A stretch of 64,000 bases of DNA, taken from NCBI RefSeq assembly GCF_045679555.1, contig NC_092089.1, positions 7,236,506-7,300,505 of the forward strand, in the 5' to 3' direction. This document shows, one piece after another, positions 38,001 through 45,552 of this stretch (positions are counted from its first letter, which is position 1; each line of letters starts with the position of its first letter). The position numbers and the translations under genes are program-made. This DNA comes from Salvelinus alpinus. Taxonomy: Eukaryota > Chordata > Actinopteri > Salmoniformes > Salmonidae. The notes below the pieces were generated by a model. It worked only from the letters and a program-made list of their open reading frames with translations, was not told where the DNA came from and ran no database searches.

Positions 38001-38261
38001 TTTGTGGAGTGGTTAAAAAACGAGTTATAATGACTCCAACTGTATGTCTATTCATGTTTTAGCTCGTGTTCTCTATCAGTAAGAGAAACGTCGTGGTACC
38101 AATTCCAAGTAGCTAGCGCCATTGTATTGAACACATAAGCTATCAGATTGGTCATGAAAATGGATGTGTTTTGTTTAAATGCTTCGGTAACTAGCTACCT
38201 TGATCAGATGGTTGTGTATGATCTGCTTTAGTTCAGATGCTTTCTCCGGTGGCAGAGACAT
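7892..38261 (-). CDS. cep76: CEP76, centrosomal protein 76, 12 exons, 663 aa
   Basis: CEP76 is a centriolar protein that limits centriole over-duplication through CP110. The whole coding sequence can be read on the minus strand: exons 38199-38261, 37145-37300, 34642-34729, 34311-34535, 30169-30354, 28827-28924, 28569-28697, 27428-27616, 23201-23367, 17794-18127, 8716-8933 and 7892-8030. They sum to 1992 nt (663 codons plus stop), all junctions are GT-AG and all phases join. Human CEP76 is 659 aa and is recalled as closely alike throughout (start MSLPPEKASELKQ, end MFACKYRSVL). After an N-terminal helical part come a C2-type domain (about 100-270) and a transglutaminase-like fold (about 320-545), with C381 in GDCEDH, H412 in AHTWV and D421 as the expected triad. 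Introns are filled with minisatellites, several spanning splice sites. Confidence 0.95.
8150..8757. repeat. 53-bp array copying the CEP76 exon 11 end and donor, about 11 copies
   Basis: On the minus strand each unit holds about 37 nt of exon 11 (coding RNARRAFATCLR or a close variant) plus CTCAG|GTAACTATAGCAACGC. The copy contiguous with the rest of exon 11, ending at 8716, is the true exon end. The other ten lie downstream in intron 11 and keep the donor intact. Confidence 0.93.
8716..8933 (-). CDS. cep76: CEP76 exon 11
   Basis: Residues 546-617 plus two bases. It runs from DLGLATVWDDHLSY to RRAFATCLR. The acceptor is CCTCCAG|GACCTG and the donor CTCAG|GTAACT. Both splice sites have been amplified into neighbouring minisatellites; this exon alone holds the unique coding sequence between them. 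Confidence 0.95.
8931..14415. repeat. 36-37-bp array copying the CEP76 exon 11 acceptor, about 150 copies
   Basis: On the minus strand the unit reads CTCTGTGTCTCCTCCAG|GACCTG followed by TATTATAGTAGAT. It therefore contains a pyrimidine-rich tract, an AG and the first six bases of exon 11. It fills the exon-proximal 5.5 kb of intron 10. Lengths of 34, 36, 37, 39 and 40 bp come from indels next to the AG. Rare variants such as 'ctacaataa' recur at intervals (near 9139, 10712, 10966, 11359, 12533, 13649), which points to higher-order duplication. Open frames here (up to 585 codons) only reflect the 36-bp stop-free period. Confidence 0.95.
14416..17735. repeat. Composite 30-bp and 52-bp array in CEP76 intron 10
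   Basis: Two unit types alternate: a 30-bp form (ggaccatgttaatatcctgt then actcacaca) and a 52-bp form with the same start plus 'actgtagatatacaacatga' and 'ctagacacaca'. The 52-bp type dominates at 14540-17230; 17240-17720 is pure 30-bp. Both strands of the pure part are open because 30 is a multiple of three. No splice site of CEP76 is included. Confidence 0.93.
17794..18127 (-). CDS. cep76: CEP76 exon 10
   Basis: Residues 434-545. The acceptor is a run of 16 T then AG|GTACCTC; the G completes a split Arg codon. It encodes YLHQAIDPDAPPLAPQPRP, then YPYRTIGCVFNHRAFLANCQ and ends LVVEHRK with donor AAG|GTGAGA. It is slightly GC-rich and proline-rich. Confidence 0.94.
18128..19112. other. Non-minisatellite part of CEP76 intron 9
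   Basis: About 985 bp next to the exon 10 acceptor. It includes an unclassified interspersed repeat (see 18249-18830). The last 60-100 bp grade into the 24-bp array. No exon seen. Confidence 0.55.
18249..18830 (+). mobile_element. Possible solo LTR-like fossil, unclassified
   Basis: The segment begins TGTTAGGATTGATG, carries a TATA-like 'ctataaaagctg' and a later A/T-rich block with 'aattaaag', and is flanked on both sides by 'ccctgg(tg)', which could be a target duplication. No internal coding part is present. The family cannot be named from this sequence; an unrelated interspersed repeat is equally possible. Confidence 0.3.
19113..22942. repeat. 24-bp minisatellite, about 160 copies, in CEP76 intron 9
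   Basis: The unit 'ctagctgttttgttgcagta' plus 'ataa' is very regular at 24 bp. Variation is concentrated at three sites: gttg/gctg, cag/ccg and ataa/atag. Because the period is eight codons and neither strand has a stop in one frame, both strands are open for more than 1200 codons (FVAVITSC repeats on plus, TATKQLVI repeats on minus). Its intron position and absence of flanking coding signals argue against translation. Confidence 0.96.
23035..23090 (-). mobile_element. Short SINE-head remnant
   Basis: The segment 'cagaccgctggccactcgg' is duplicated once and followed by 'gggaggccc'. It resembles the tRNA-derived head (gaccgctgcgccactcaggaggccc) of the SINE at 30405-30842. Only about 50 bp remain. 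Confidence 0.35.
23201..23367 (-). CDS. cep76: CEP76 exon 9, transglutaminase-like core
   Basis: Residues 379-433 plus two bases. The acceptor is TTTCCAG|GGCGAC and the donor CACAG|GTGAGA. It holds GDCEDHATLLCSLLLG (C381) and AHTWVMTRGTDG (H412, D421), the expected Cys-His-Asp arrangement of this fold. A partial second copy of the exon start and acceptor ('cacaatcgccctggaaacac') lies about 40 bp upstream in the intron. Confidence 0.95.
23433..26067. repeat. 36-bp minisatellite, about 73 copies, in CEP76 intron 8
   Basis: The unit is 'catcatgtctcagttcctaa' then 'ctctaacagggctggt'. About eight copies are 40 bp through an extra 'ccta' (ctaacctacagggc), and ggg/gga variants occur. It begins just after a partial copy of the exon 9 acceptor. 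The 36-bp period gives long open frames (MSQFLTLTGLVI) that are not genes. Confidence 0.95.
26068..26448. repeat. 30-39-bp minisatellite, about 11 copies
   Basis: Tandem copies marked by 'actgtagagggaggactgat' and 'gtaatgtgga', directly continuing the previous array within CEP76 intron 8. Confidence 0.92.
26590..27040. repeat. Polypurine (G/A) tract, about 450 bp
   Basis: Almost pure purine on the plus strand, made of irregular copies of 'gagaggggaggaga' with occasional 'ggatagaagag'. On the CEP76 sense strand it is a long polypyrimidine tract inside intron 8. Tracts of this kind can adopt triplex (H-DNA) structure. Confidence 0.93.
27247..27404. repeat. GT-rich microsatellite
   Basis: About 158 bp of (GT)n interrupted by 'gtgtggtgtg'. 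It lies about 25 bp past the exon 8 donor in intron 8. Alternating purine-pyrimidine, so Z-DNA-prone. Confidence 0.93.
27428..27616 (-). CDS. cep76: CEP76 exon 8
   Basis: Residues 316-378. The acceptor is CTTGCAG|GATGAG and the donor AACAAG|GTGAGG. It encodes DENGVNRPVCSYVRVLRAGR and later APVVGGGGKQEQWCSLLAFL, ending CRNK. Phase 0 at both ends. Confidence 0.95.
27627..28146. repeat. 32-bp array beside the CEP76 exon 8 acceptor, about 16 copies
   Basis: The unit 'gcaaagttcaaatacagccc' plus 'agctaacacaca' repeats with no difference I can see between copies. It starts about 10 bp upstream of the exon 8 acceptor, sharing the 'cacagcaaagttc' stretch with it, but does not include the AG or exon. 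Confidence 0.95.
28150..28465. repeat. 16-bp minisatellite in CEP76 intron 7, about 20 copies
   Basis: Tandem 'cacccggcacggctaa' units with larger blocks that include 'cactggccggttgaca' three times (about 28196, 28339, 28450), so there is a higher-order level. CpG-rich relative to its surroundings. Confidence 0.88.
28569..28697 (-). CDS. cep76: CEP76 exon 7
   Basis: Residues 273-315, from QSLERQKTAEKERLFLVYAK to LVKIFAQ, a charged helical stretch. The acceptor is CTGCAG|CAATCC. The donor CAG|GTTCCT departs from the GTRAGT consensus after GT and is the weakest in the gene. Confidence 0.93.
28827..28924 (-). CDS. cep76: CEP76 exon 6
   Basis: Two bases plus residues 241-272: SECKVTAGVLNMSLELYPPL then SEILSPDIITTQ. 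The acceptor is CTAACAG|GTAGTGAG and the donor CCCAG|GTCAGA. The acceptor and first coding bases have been amplified upstream. Confidence 0.93.
28916..29930. repeat. 67-bp array copying the CEP76 exon 6 acceptor, about 14 copies
   Basis: On the minus strand each unit carries CCTAACAG|GTAGTGAATGTA and then AGGTAACAGCTGG, which is the acceptor and about the first 25 bases of exon 6 (GSECKVTAG). A second CTAACAG|GTGTTC lies within the same unit. A subset has 'agaatacagaggagacat' instead of 'aggatacagagacat'. The array fills most of intron 5. Confidence 0.93.
30169..30354 (-). CDS. cep76: CEP76 exon 5
   Basis: Residues 178-239 with split codons at both ends. It encodes DGSKMADSTTMLSICDPVHL then VLIKRDTSSETTLVSSYFLD, part of the C2-type domain. 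The acceptor is CTTACAG|GCGATG and the donor GTCG|GTAGGG. Confidence 0.95.
30405..30842 (-). mobile_element. tRNA-derived salmonid-type SINE
   Basis: In minus orientation the head reads GTGGCGCAGCGGTCTAAGGC (A-box region, 30811-30830) and GAGTTCGATCC (B box, 30744-30754). A body and a tail follow, with 'gaggacgcatgactcgacct' and 'gatgagacaagattgaaatt'. Length is about 440 bp. It lies in CEP76 intron 4 in the same orientation as the gene. I do not assign the exact named family. Confidence 0.85.
31010..32655. repeat. 16/18-bp minisatellite, about 100 copies, in CEP76 intron 4
   Basis: Two interleaved units, 'aggactactagtaaac' (16 bp) and 'aggtcaactatagtaaac' (18 bp), in patterns that repeat as blocks. 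The ACTAGT palindrome recurs in nearly every 16-bp unit. Confidence 0.94.
32662..34340. repeat. 77-bp array copying the CEP76 exon 4 end and donor, about 21 copies
   Basis: On the minus strand each unit holds about 34 nt of exon 4 (GGCTTCCTGCTGGAGATACA then CAGAGAGGGACTGG, coding GFLLEIHREGLG) followed by the true donor |GTACAGACTGG and intron sequence. The copy contiguous with exon 4, ending at 34311, is the real one. Unit length is constant and copies are close to identical. Confidence 0.94.
34311..34535 (-). CDS. cep76: CEP76 exon 4
   Basis: Residues 103-177 with split codons: TNMDPARRYLYLQVLGGKAF to EGFLLEIHREGLG. The acceptor is TCCCAG|CCAACATG and the donor CTGG|GTACAG. Start of the C2-type domain. 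Confidence 0.95.
34642..34729 (-). CDS. cep76: CEP76 exon 3
   Basis: Residues 74-102 plus one base: EVPDTELGLQSTPKPATHFI then DKDPTKLKK. The acceptor is TTGATAG|GAAGTG and the donor AAAA|GTAAGA. This is the least conserved exon, matching the human linker mainly at its end (LKKT). Confidence 0.9.
34790..34945. repeat. 56-bp repeat, about 2.7 copies, CEP76 intron 2
   Basis: Tandem copies marked by 'acaaacccctcattatgttg' and 'atttatgtcatgaacaatac'. Confidence 0.85.
34995..35470. repeat. 54-55-bp minisatellite, about 8 copies, CEP76 intron 2
   Basis: Copies marked by 'gatgatagactgacagtctg' and 'gctgaggcagcagagcccac'. The right end is more degenerate, with short 'ggatcagagcccac' repeats. Confidence 0.9.
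35965..36385. repeat. 29-bp minisatellite at the centre of the palindrome, about 14 copies
   Basis: The unit is 'tctgaggctgctgttgaatc' plus 'tgatctagc'. The same motif occurs once, singly, in each inverted arm ('gatcagattcaat...cagcctc'), so the array probably grew from element sequence. Confidence 0.9.
36739..36905. repeat. 62-bp repeat at the right end of the palindrome, about 3 copies
   Basis: Copies marked by 'gcttgtcaggcattgttcag' and 'ccccaggagtgcattgtgac'. The left arm has a single equivalent. Confidence 0.85.
37145..37300 (-). CDS. cep76: CEP76 exon 2
   Basis: Residues 22-73: MNIHGKIRDVLAETVREDLD to DDVMKDLRFSK. The acceptor is TTGTCAG|ATGAAC and the donor TCCAAG|GTGAGT. Phase 0 at both ends. 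Confidence 0.96.
37450..38042. mobile_element. Tc1/mariner element, internally deleted (Sleeping Beauty-like)
   Basis: 593 bp with inverted ends CAGTTGAAGTTGGGAAGTTT and, at the right, 'gactccaactg', inserted at TA (37448-37449 and 38043-38044). The ends match the salmonid Tc1 family from which Sleeping Beauty was derived. It is far shorter than the usual 1.6 kb: a stretch from the left part is joined to 'gatgtcctaaccgacttgcc' of the right end and most of the transposase is absent. It lies in CEP76 intron 1. Confidence 0.9.
38199..38261 (-). CDS. cep76: CEP76 exon 1 (start)
   Basis: Residues 1-21, MSLPPEKASELKQIIHNHLI then K. The donor is AAG|GTAGCT. The start ATG has GGAGATGTC context, and human CEP76 begins MSLPPEKASELKQ, which fixes the start. 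Confidence 0.96.
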
Positions 38262-38985
38262 CTCCGCAGACTTCCACCCGCGTTTCGCCTGTTTTACTAA
38301 ATGAACACTACACTGTAAGTGTGGTAAGAAGTGCTATATGTAAATGGGTTATTAGTTGTCTTATCTTATTTGCCTGAATAACACGAAGGATCGGAAAATC
38401 CATCTGCAAAAACTTCAATCCCAGACCTCCACAACAATAACTGTCAGTTTAAACTGTGTGGCGGAAAAGGAAGCGGGGATGTGTCCTCCTCAGTGCCTGA
38501 AGTGGTTAGTCTAATTAAAGTCTCAACTAAGGACAAAACCATTCCATTAAATAACAATAATCACACCAAGTATTAGATAAATCCATCACTTTGAAGACTG
38601 AGTCTTGTTTAACGTGTATTTGCTATATTTTCATTAAATATTTAACATTTCTATAAATCGTCAGCGATAAAATACTCGGTTATAGAAGGACCCACAAGGA
38701 CCAGTTTGTAGTTTGAGAACTGATTGTAGTTTTCTCAGAGATACTTTTCAGGAGATGTGAAACGCCCATTGTGTACGTTGTCCATGCGTCGTCGACGTGC
38801 CGCGCCGTGCAATGCCCGTAAAGGCGAAAACAACCGACTGAAAACGAGAGTTGAGGGGAGTGAATTCAGCGGAGGTGTTTCTGCAACTGATGAAAGTCGG
38901 ACACTAATATGGTTTTTCGACAGCAAGGCTCAGGTCGACATGGCGCTGTGGCCATTGTTTAGAAGTTAACATAGCTCCAACCCCC
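38262..38985. other. CEP76 upstream region and likely promoter
   Basis: About 720 bp upstream of the CEP76 start, with no minisatellite and a moderately CpG-rich patch around 38780-38830 ('gcgtcgtcgacgtgccgcgc'). An open frame of 70 codons at 38757-38969 on plus has no recognisable similarity. No TATA box is evident near the start. Confidence 0.4.
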
Positions 38986-39054
38986 ATATCACACACTCAC
39001 AAGCTGAAATAATGTGGGTACATTATACAATCAATCATTGAGAGAGCCTCAAAT

Positions 39055-39425
39055 ATCACATTTATTTGGATTTCTTCACTGTACATGAATCGTGGCAAAG
39101 TTGGTCCCTTACAAAAATGTACCATGGTAGTACAATGAAATAAAAAATACCATGGTAACGTTACTATTATGGTTTTTGGGGCACTACCATGGTAGGAAAA
39201 TACCATAGTACTGGTGCAAATACCATTGTATATTCCTGCCATGGTAGTGACCAAAAAAACATGAACGTGCCATGGTAGTTTTTTCATTGTACTACTATGG
39301 CAGGAAAATACCATGTATTTTGCTGCCATGGTAGTGACCATAAAACATTTTTACATGTTATTAGCTACCATGGTAAACATGAACCATGGTACTTCAATGA
39401 ATAAAACACCATGGTTTTGTACTAG
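39055..39425. repeat. CCATGG-rich short inverted repeat region
   Basis: About a dozen copies of 'taccatggta' or near variants, in both orientations, spaced 15-60 bp apart. The palindromic core suggests a MITE-like or simple inverted repeat origin. Two more copies occur near 42281 and 42301. Confidence 0.6.
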
Positions 39426-39584
39426 CAGCATGTAGTGAAACATGAAAGCATGGGAGTTGTATACAATGTATTATGATGGTCTGTGTCCCACCGTTTTTGG
39501 GGGTAAAGTGACCAAAAACGTAGTAATTTATGGTACTCACATAATGCAACATTGACTACTCGCTCTGCAAAGGCAAAGCGTAGG

Positions 39585-40645
39585 CCTAGTACCCTATTAA
39601 ACCCCTTTAACTCAGTGAAAACCCACAGCAGACAGGGTCTAGTAGTGTACCCTATTAACTCATAGTGAAAAACCACAGCAGACAGGGTCTAGTGGTGTAC
39701 CCTATTAACTCATAGTGAAAAACCCCAGCAGACAGGGTCTAGTAGTGTACCCTATTAACTCATAGTGAAAAACAACAGCAGACAGGGTCTAGTAGTGTAG
39801 TGTACCCTATTAACTCACAGTGAAAAACCCCAGCAGACAGGGTCTAGTAGTGTACCCTATTAACTCATAGTGAAAACCACAGCAGACAGGGTCTAGTGGT
39901 GTACCCTATTAACTCATAGTGAAAACCACAGCAGACAGGGTCTAGTGGTGTACCCTATTAACTCATAGTGAAAACCACAGCAGACAGGGTCTAGTAGTGT
40001 ACCCTATTAAACCCCTTTAACTCAGTGAAAACCCACAGCAGACAGGGTCTAGTAGTGTACCCTATTAACTCATAGTGAAAAACCCACAGCAGACAGGGTC
40101 TAGTGTACCCTATTAACTCACAGTGAAAACCACAGCAGACAGGGTCTAGTAGTGTAGTGTACCCTATTAACTCATAGTGAAAACCCACAGCAGACAGGGT
40201 CTAGTAGTGTAGTGTACCCTATTAACTCATAGTGAAAACCCACAGCAGACAGGGTCTAGTGGTGTAGTGTACCCTATTAAACCCCTTTAACTCAGTGAAA
40301 AACCCCAGCAGACAGGGTCTAGTGGTGTAGTGTACCCTATTAAACCCCTTTAACTCAGTGAAAAACCCCAGCAGACAGGGTCTAGTGGTGTAGTGTACCC
40401 TATTAAACCCCTTTAACTCAGTGAAAAACCCCAGCAGACAGGGTCTAGTGGTGTAGTGTACCCTATTAAACCCCTTTAACTCAGTGAAAAACCCCAGCAG
40501 ACAGGGTCTAGTGGTGTAGTGTACCCTATTAAACCCCTTTAACTCAGTGAAAACCCCCAGCAGACAGGGTCTAGTAGTGTACCCTATTAACTCATAGTGA
40601 AAAACCCCAGCAGACAGGGTCTAGTAGTGTACCCTATTAAACCTT
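39585..40645. repeat. 45-56-bp minisatellite, about 21 copies
   Basis: Tandem copies marked by 'cagcagacagggtctagtag' and 'tgtaccctattaa'. There are two alternative linkers, 'ctcatagtgaaaa' and 'acccctttaactcagtgaaa', and an optional extra 'tgtag'. Intergenic between CEP76 and PTPN2. Confidence 0.94.
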
Positions 40646-41330
40646 GGGACCTGGATAGGGTATGGTGAGAGGAATGAAGGGAGTCTGAAACCTTGAAGAT
40701 TTAAAATAGTTTATCAGGTGGTTCTCTCTTCAATGCAGTTTTCAGTTTTCTCTCTCTTATTCAACTGACTTGGATACTCAATTCTAAATAGCCAACATAC
40801 TCTAAACAATTTGTAAAAAAGTATACATCCTCATCTTATCTCAGAGACATTTTCATCATATACTTCTCAACATATCCCTAAAAACAGCAAGTTATGTGTT
40901 TCTGTGTGAACGACCGTTCGTTGGTCCTGTTGCCATGACACCCCCAGGCTAGCTTGACTGGAGCTAACTTTAGCCGACGTTAGTTTAATTAGTTCATCCG
41001 TTAGCATAGAAGCTATCAAAACGTCAAAAAATATACCATTACACTCTGCTTCTTGGTGTTTCATACCATATGCTTTATAACTTGCTCACCCTGAAAACGT
41101 TTAAAACATATTAGTTTATCTGGTGTTTGTCTCTCCGGTTGTCAGTTGTCTCTGTCATTCAGCTGACGAGGCAGGCTGGTGAGAGAGCCGCTGTAGAGAG
41201 AGAGTACCGGAAGAGACCACTAGAGCGACCGGCTCCCTCTGCCGGCCGAAACAAGCGCTACACCCCTGGACGATAAATACTGTAAATGATTAAAACATGC
41301 CAAAGATTAAGCTACCATATCTCTCAGATT
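40646..41330. other. Intergenic sequence, no gene seen
   Basis: About 680 bp of mostly unique sequence. The block 'agagcgaccggctccctctg' to 'cgctacacccctgg' (41225-41270) is GC-rich and may be part of a dispersed repeat. No splice-flanked exon recognised. Confidence 0.5.
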
Positions 41331-41635
41331 TCAGGTGAGAGGAGAGGAACGAGGGAAACAGGCGAGACAGATGGACATCTGTGGATTAGAGGGGGCTGAG
41401 AGGAGAGCAACGTGTGAAACAGGGGAGACAGATGGACATCTGTGGATTAGAGGGGGGTGAGAGGAGAGCAACGAGTGAAACAGGAGAGAGATGGACATCT
41501 GTGGATTAGAGGGGGGTGAGAGGAGAGCAACGAGTGAAACAGGAGAGAGATGGACATCTGTGGATTAGAGGGGGATGAGAGGAGAGCAACGTGTGAAACA
41601 GGAGAGAGATGGACATCTGTGGATTAGAGGAAGGA
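41331..41635. repeat. 59-bp minisatellite, about 5 copies
   Basis: Copies marked by 'gatggacatctgtggattag' and 'gtgagaggagagcaacg'. Confidence 0.92.
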
Positions 41636-41722
41636 GGGGTTGAGGTCTTGGAGGTGAGGACAGATTCTCTTAAGGCAGTAATAAATGTTTGTTATCCTGT
41701 TACCCTCTTTATTAGCTTCCTG

Positions 41723-42135
41723 TGGAGCCATAAACTGTAAGGAGGAGGAGTGTCTTAAGTAGGATGTATATAAACTGTAAGGAGGAGGAGTGTCTTAAGT
41801 AGGATGTATATAAACTGTAAGGAGGAGGAGTGTCTTAAGTAGGATGTATATAAACTGTAAGGAGGAGGAGTGTCTTAAGTAGGAGGTATATAAACTGTAA
41901 GGAGGAGGAGTGTCTTAAGTAGGATGTATATAAACTGTAAGGAGGAGGAGTGTCTTAAGTAGGAGGTATATAAACTGTAAGGAGGAGGAGTGTCTTAAGT
42001 AGGATGTATATAAACTGTAAGGAGGAGTGTCTTCAGTAGGAGGTATATAAACTGTAAGGAGGAGGAGTGTCTTCAGTAGGAGGTATATAAACTGTAAGGA
42101 GGAGGAGTGTCTTAAGTAGGAGGTATATAAACTGT
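41723..42135. repeat. 40-bp minisatellite, about 10 copies
   Basis: Copies marked by 'ataaactgtaaggaggagga' and 'gtgtcttaagtaggatgtat'. One copy lacks a 'gag' triplet. Confidence 0.94.
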
Positions 42136-43011
42136 GAAGATATACATTTTTTGCTGTCTGATTACAGCTGTACAGAACCTTTGGGAATTATTAAACTTGG
42201 TTAAAGCTTCTCTAGTGTCCGTGAGTTATTTACTCTGAAATATAAGAACCTAACAGTACATTTCCATGATTCAGACTATACCATGGTATCAGTGAAAGCA
42301 CCATGGTACATTTCTGTAAGGGGTTCCTGTTTCAGTCATGTCTTTCGGTCACATTCGCATGGGTCATACAAAAAAACACCTTAAATGATTGGTTGGTGAC
42401 AGATCCTCCCACAATGCAGGCGATGGCTGCAGGATGAAGTTGCTAAAGAGCAACTGCAGGAACTCTGCAGTCAAAACTCCATGACCTTTAAATCACATGC
42501 TTTTTTTGGGTCAATTTCATACATTTGACATGTAGTCAGCGAGTCACAACAGTGATCTGCTGGAACGCATCCAGTGGGAGTCCATTGGGCGCTAGCTCAA
42601 AAAGCCCAACATTAGCATTGAATTTCATGAAGAAGTACAACATTACAAATCTTTAATAATTAACTTATTCTCTGTAATATCGTTTAGCTTTAGAAAAGTC
42701 ACATTATGTTGGATACTATCGATGAAAACAGGCAGGTTTCTCCACTATTACTGCCAGGTAATAGTACTATCCCCCGTAGTACAAAAGTTCAACGATTCTA
42801 TTGGTCATCTTGTCCTTCTCTACGAGAAATACATTTTCTAAAAACAGACTCTGGTGCAGTTTTGGAAGCGTCAGATCACAAATGAATACAAGCACTGTAC
42901 ATTAGAAAAAACTTTTAAAAAGCAATGAGGCTGATGCAAAAAGAATCAGAATGTTTAGCTTAAAATGTTGATAAACTATTAGGGTATTTCTTCACATTAT
43001 AAAAACACAGC
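42136..43011. other. Intergenic sequence, no gene seen
   Basis: About 875 bp, AT-rich, with two 'accatggta' palindromes near 42281-42307 and no open frame of interest. This is where PSMG2 might be expected from mammalian synteny; none is visible. Confidence 0.5.
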
Positions 43012-43235
43012 AATGCCCACGAGGCAGGAGGCTAGATGCCCACGAGGCAGGAGGCTAGATGCCCACGAGGCAGGAGGCTTGATGCCCACGAGGCAGGAGG
43101 CTTGATGCCCACGAGGCAGGAGGCCCACGAGGCAGGAGGCTAGATGCCCACGGGGCAGGAGGCTTGATGCCCACGAGGCAGGAGGCTAGATGCCCACAAG
43201 GCAGAAGGCTTGATGCCCACAAGGCAGGATTATAA
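43012..43235. repeat. 23-bp minisatellite, about 10 copies
   Basis: The unit 'gatgcccacgaggcaggagg' plus 'cta' or 'ctt'. A shortened copy occurs near 43118. Confidence 0.92.
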
Positions 43236-43549
43236 AAGCACAAGGCAATAGGCTATATGCACAAATGTTCCAAAATAGCAATTAGTGGGAATACACTGTT
43301 CTCAAAAGTGCATCAGAAATGCAAGCGGTTTCATATGACAAAAATATCCTTCAGAAATGGTCACTAAATTCCAGGCCTGATTGCTGCGTTCACGTGCTTG
43401 TCGGAACTCAGGAAACGTTCGACTTGCTAACTGGTTGAACGTCGAACGTGCATATCTACAACCAGTTATCAAGTTGGACATTTTTAGAACGTGGCATCAT
43501 ACCCCGACTTTGAAAAGGGATTGCGTGGCGATTATCTTAGCATCTCTCA

Positions 43550-43915
43550 TTCCCATCTCCTACTTTCTCTAATATCTCTGGTTGTGATTCCCATCTCTAA
43601 TATCTCTGGTTGTGTGATTCCCATCTCCTCCTTTCTCTAATATCTCTGGTTGTGTGATTCCCATCACCTCCTTTCTCTAATATCTCTGTTTATGGGATTC
43701 CCATCTCCTCTTTTTTCTAATATCTCCTCCTTTCACTAATATATCTGGTTGTGGGATTCCTATCTCCTCCTTTCTCTAATATCTCTGGTTGTGGGATTCC
43801 TATCTCCTCCTTTCTCTAATATATCTGGTTGTGGGATTCCCATCTCCTCCTTTATCTAATATCTCTGGTTGTGGGATTCCTATCTCCTCCTTTCTCTAAT
43901 ATCTCTGGTTGTCAG
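43550..43915. repeat. 36-38-bp minisatellite, about 10 copies
   Basis: Pyrimidine-rich units marked by 'ctcctttctctaatatctct' and 'ggttgtgggattcc', moderately diverged. Confidence 0.9.
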
Positions 43916-43916
43916 A

Positions 43917-44147
43917 AAGTATTCACACCCGTTGACTTTTTCCACATTTTGTTGTTACAAAATGGGATTAACATTTATTTCATTGTTGTTGTTTATCAAA
44001 TATCTACACAAAATACTTGTAAAAAAAAAAGAATATTTGTAAAAAAAAAAATATATATATATATATGTTGATTGACAAAAAAAACTACATTTTAAATTCA
44101 GTCTGTAACAAAACAAAACATGGAAAAAGTCAAAGGGTGTATAGACA
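43917..44147. mobile_element. Short inverted-repeat DNA element (MITE)
   Basis: The left end 'acacccgttgactttttcca' and the right end 'tggaaaaagtcaaagggtgt' are inverted copies extending about 40 bp each ('cacattttgttgttac' against 'gtaacaaaacaaaacatg'). The middle is AT-rich with an (AT)n and A-runs. It is like a common salmonid DNA-transposon derivative; no coding part. Confidence 0.65.
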
Positions 44148-44812
44148 TGTACTGTCTGAAGGCCCTGTATATAAACATGTACTGTCTGAAGGCCCTGTGT
44201 ATTAACATGTACTGTCTGAAGGCCCTGTGTATTAACACGTACTGTCTGAAGGCCCTGTGTATTAACACGTACTGTCTGAAGGCCCTGTGTATTAACATGT
44301 ACTGTCTGGAGGCCCTGTGTATTAACATGTACTGTCTGAAGGCCCTGTGTATTAACATGTACTGTCTGAAGACCCTGTGTATTAACACGTACTGTCTGAA
44401 GGCCCTGTGTATAAACACGTACTGTCTGAAGGCCCTGTGTATTAACACGTACTGTCTGAAGGCCCTGTGTATTAACATGTACTGTCTGAAGGCCCTGTGT
44501 ATTAACATGTACTGTCTGAAGGCCCTGTGTATTAACATGTACTGTCTGAAGGCCCTGTGTATTAACATGTACTGTCTGGAGGCCCTGTGTATTAACATGT
44601 ACTGTCTGAAGGCCCTGTGTATTAACATGTACTGTCTGGAGGCCCTGTGTATTAACATGTACTGTCTGAAGGCCCTGTGTATTAACATGTACTGTCTGAA
44701 GGCCCTGTGTATTAACACGTACTGTCTGAAGGCCCTGTGTATTAACACGTACTGTCTGAAGGCCCTGTGTATTAACACGTACTGTCTGAAGGCCCTGTGT
44801 ATAAACACGTAT
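44148..44812. repeat. 30-bp minisatellite, about 22 copies
   Basis: The unit 'tgtactgtctgaaggccctg' plus 'tgtattaaca', with c/t at the fourth base from the end and aag/gag variants. It is open on both strands because 30 is a multiple of three. It starts directly at the right end of the MITE. Confidence 0.95.
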
Positions 44813-45086
44813 TAATTATTCCGCTGGATGGTCGGTGGGGATGGAACAGAATTACAAATCATTTGTAGACTGAAATTATGTTTTAGTCAAATATTATTTG
44901 TTTGGGCTTCTTGTGGTCAATTTGCAAACCTCGCTTACATTTGTATACAATCACATCTCTCCCCCTCTCCCTCTCCCTCTCCCTCTAAATAAACATGTGA
45001 TTTCAGTTCCCTCTAAGACCTGTGTAGAAGCATCACTGATTGAAAACAGATCAACTCATAAACATGCACGGTTAGAAAAAATACAT

Positions 45087-45092
45087 TTTATT
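45087..45092 (-). terminator. ptpn2: Candidate PTPN2 polyadenylation signal (distal)
   Basis: The minus strand has AATAAA within 'ttcaataaaatgtatttttt', a typical context, about 3.1 kb after the PTPN2 stop. A second AATAAA lies at 45988-45993. Which is used cannot be told. Confidence 0.4.
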
Positions 45093-45228
45093 GAACAAGT
45101 TCAGGATGTTTTTCAGAACATCAGTCGTGTTCTAACTGCAGCTCCACAGTGACACAAACCTCCCCTGAATCTCATAATCTCATGGGAAACAACAAACAAA
45201 TGGAATGTGATGGTCCACGCTGTTCTGA

Positions 45229-45492
45229 GGCGCCAGTATTTAACTGAGGCGCCAGTATTTACTGAGGCGCCAGTATGTACTGAGGCGCCAGTATGTACTG
45301 AGGCGCCAGTATGTACTGAGGCGCCAGTATGTACTGAGGCGCCAGTATGTACTGAGGCGCCAGTATGTACTGAGGCGCCAGTATGTACTGAGGCGCCAGT
45401 ATGTACTGAGGCGCCAGTATGTACTGAGGCGCCAGTATGTACTGAGGCGCCAGTATTTAACTGAGGCCCAGTATTTACTGAGGCCCAGTATT
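45229..45492. repeat. 18-bp minisatellite, about 14 copies
   Basis: The unit 'tgaggcgccagtatgtac' is very regular, with edge variants 'tatttac' and loss of 'cg'. GGCGCC palindromes make it CpG-rich. In the putative PTPN2 3' UTR. Confidence 0.95.
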
Positions 45493-45552
45493 CCCTGCCT
45501 AAACCCTAACCAATGGTGGAGGATCGTCCAGTGTATCACAATGTTTGAGTCA

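Noticed and set aside
38757-38969. 70-codon plus-strand frame upstream of CEP76, as a divergent gene start (for example PSMG2)
   Set aside because: The translation shows no resemblance to PSMG2 or another known N-terminus.
44098-44815. Overlapping frames on both strands at the 30-bp array
   Set aside because: Period is a multiple of three and the unit is stop-free on both strands; intergenic with no gene context.
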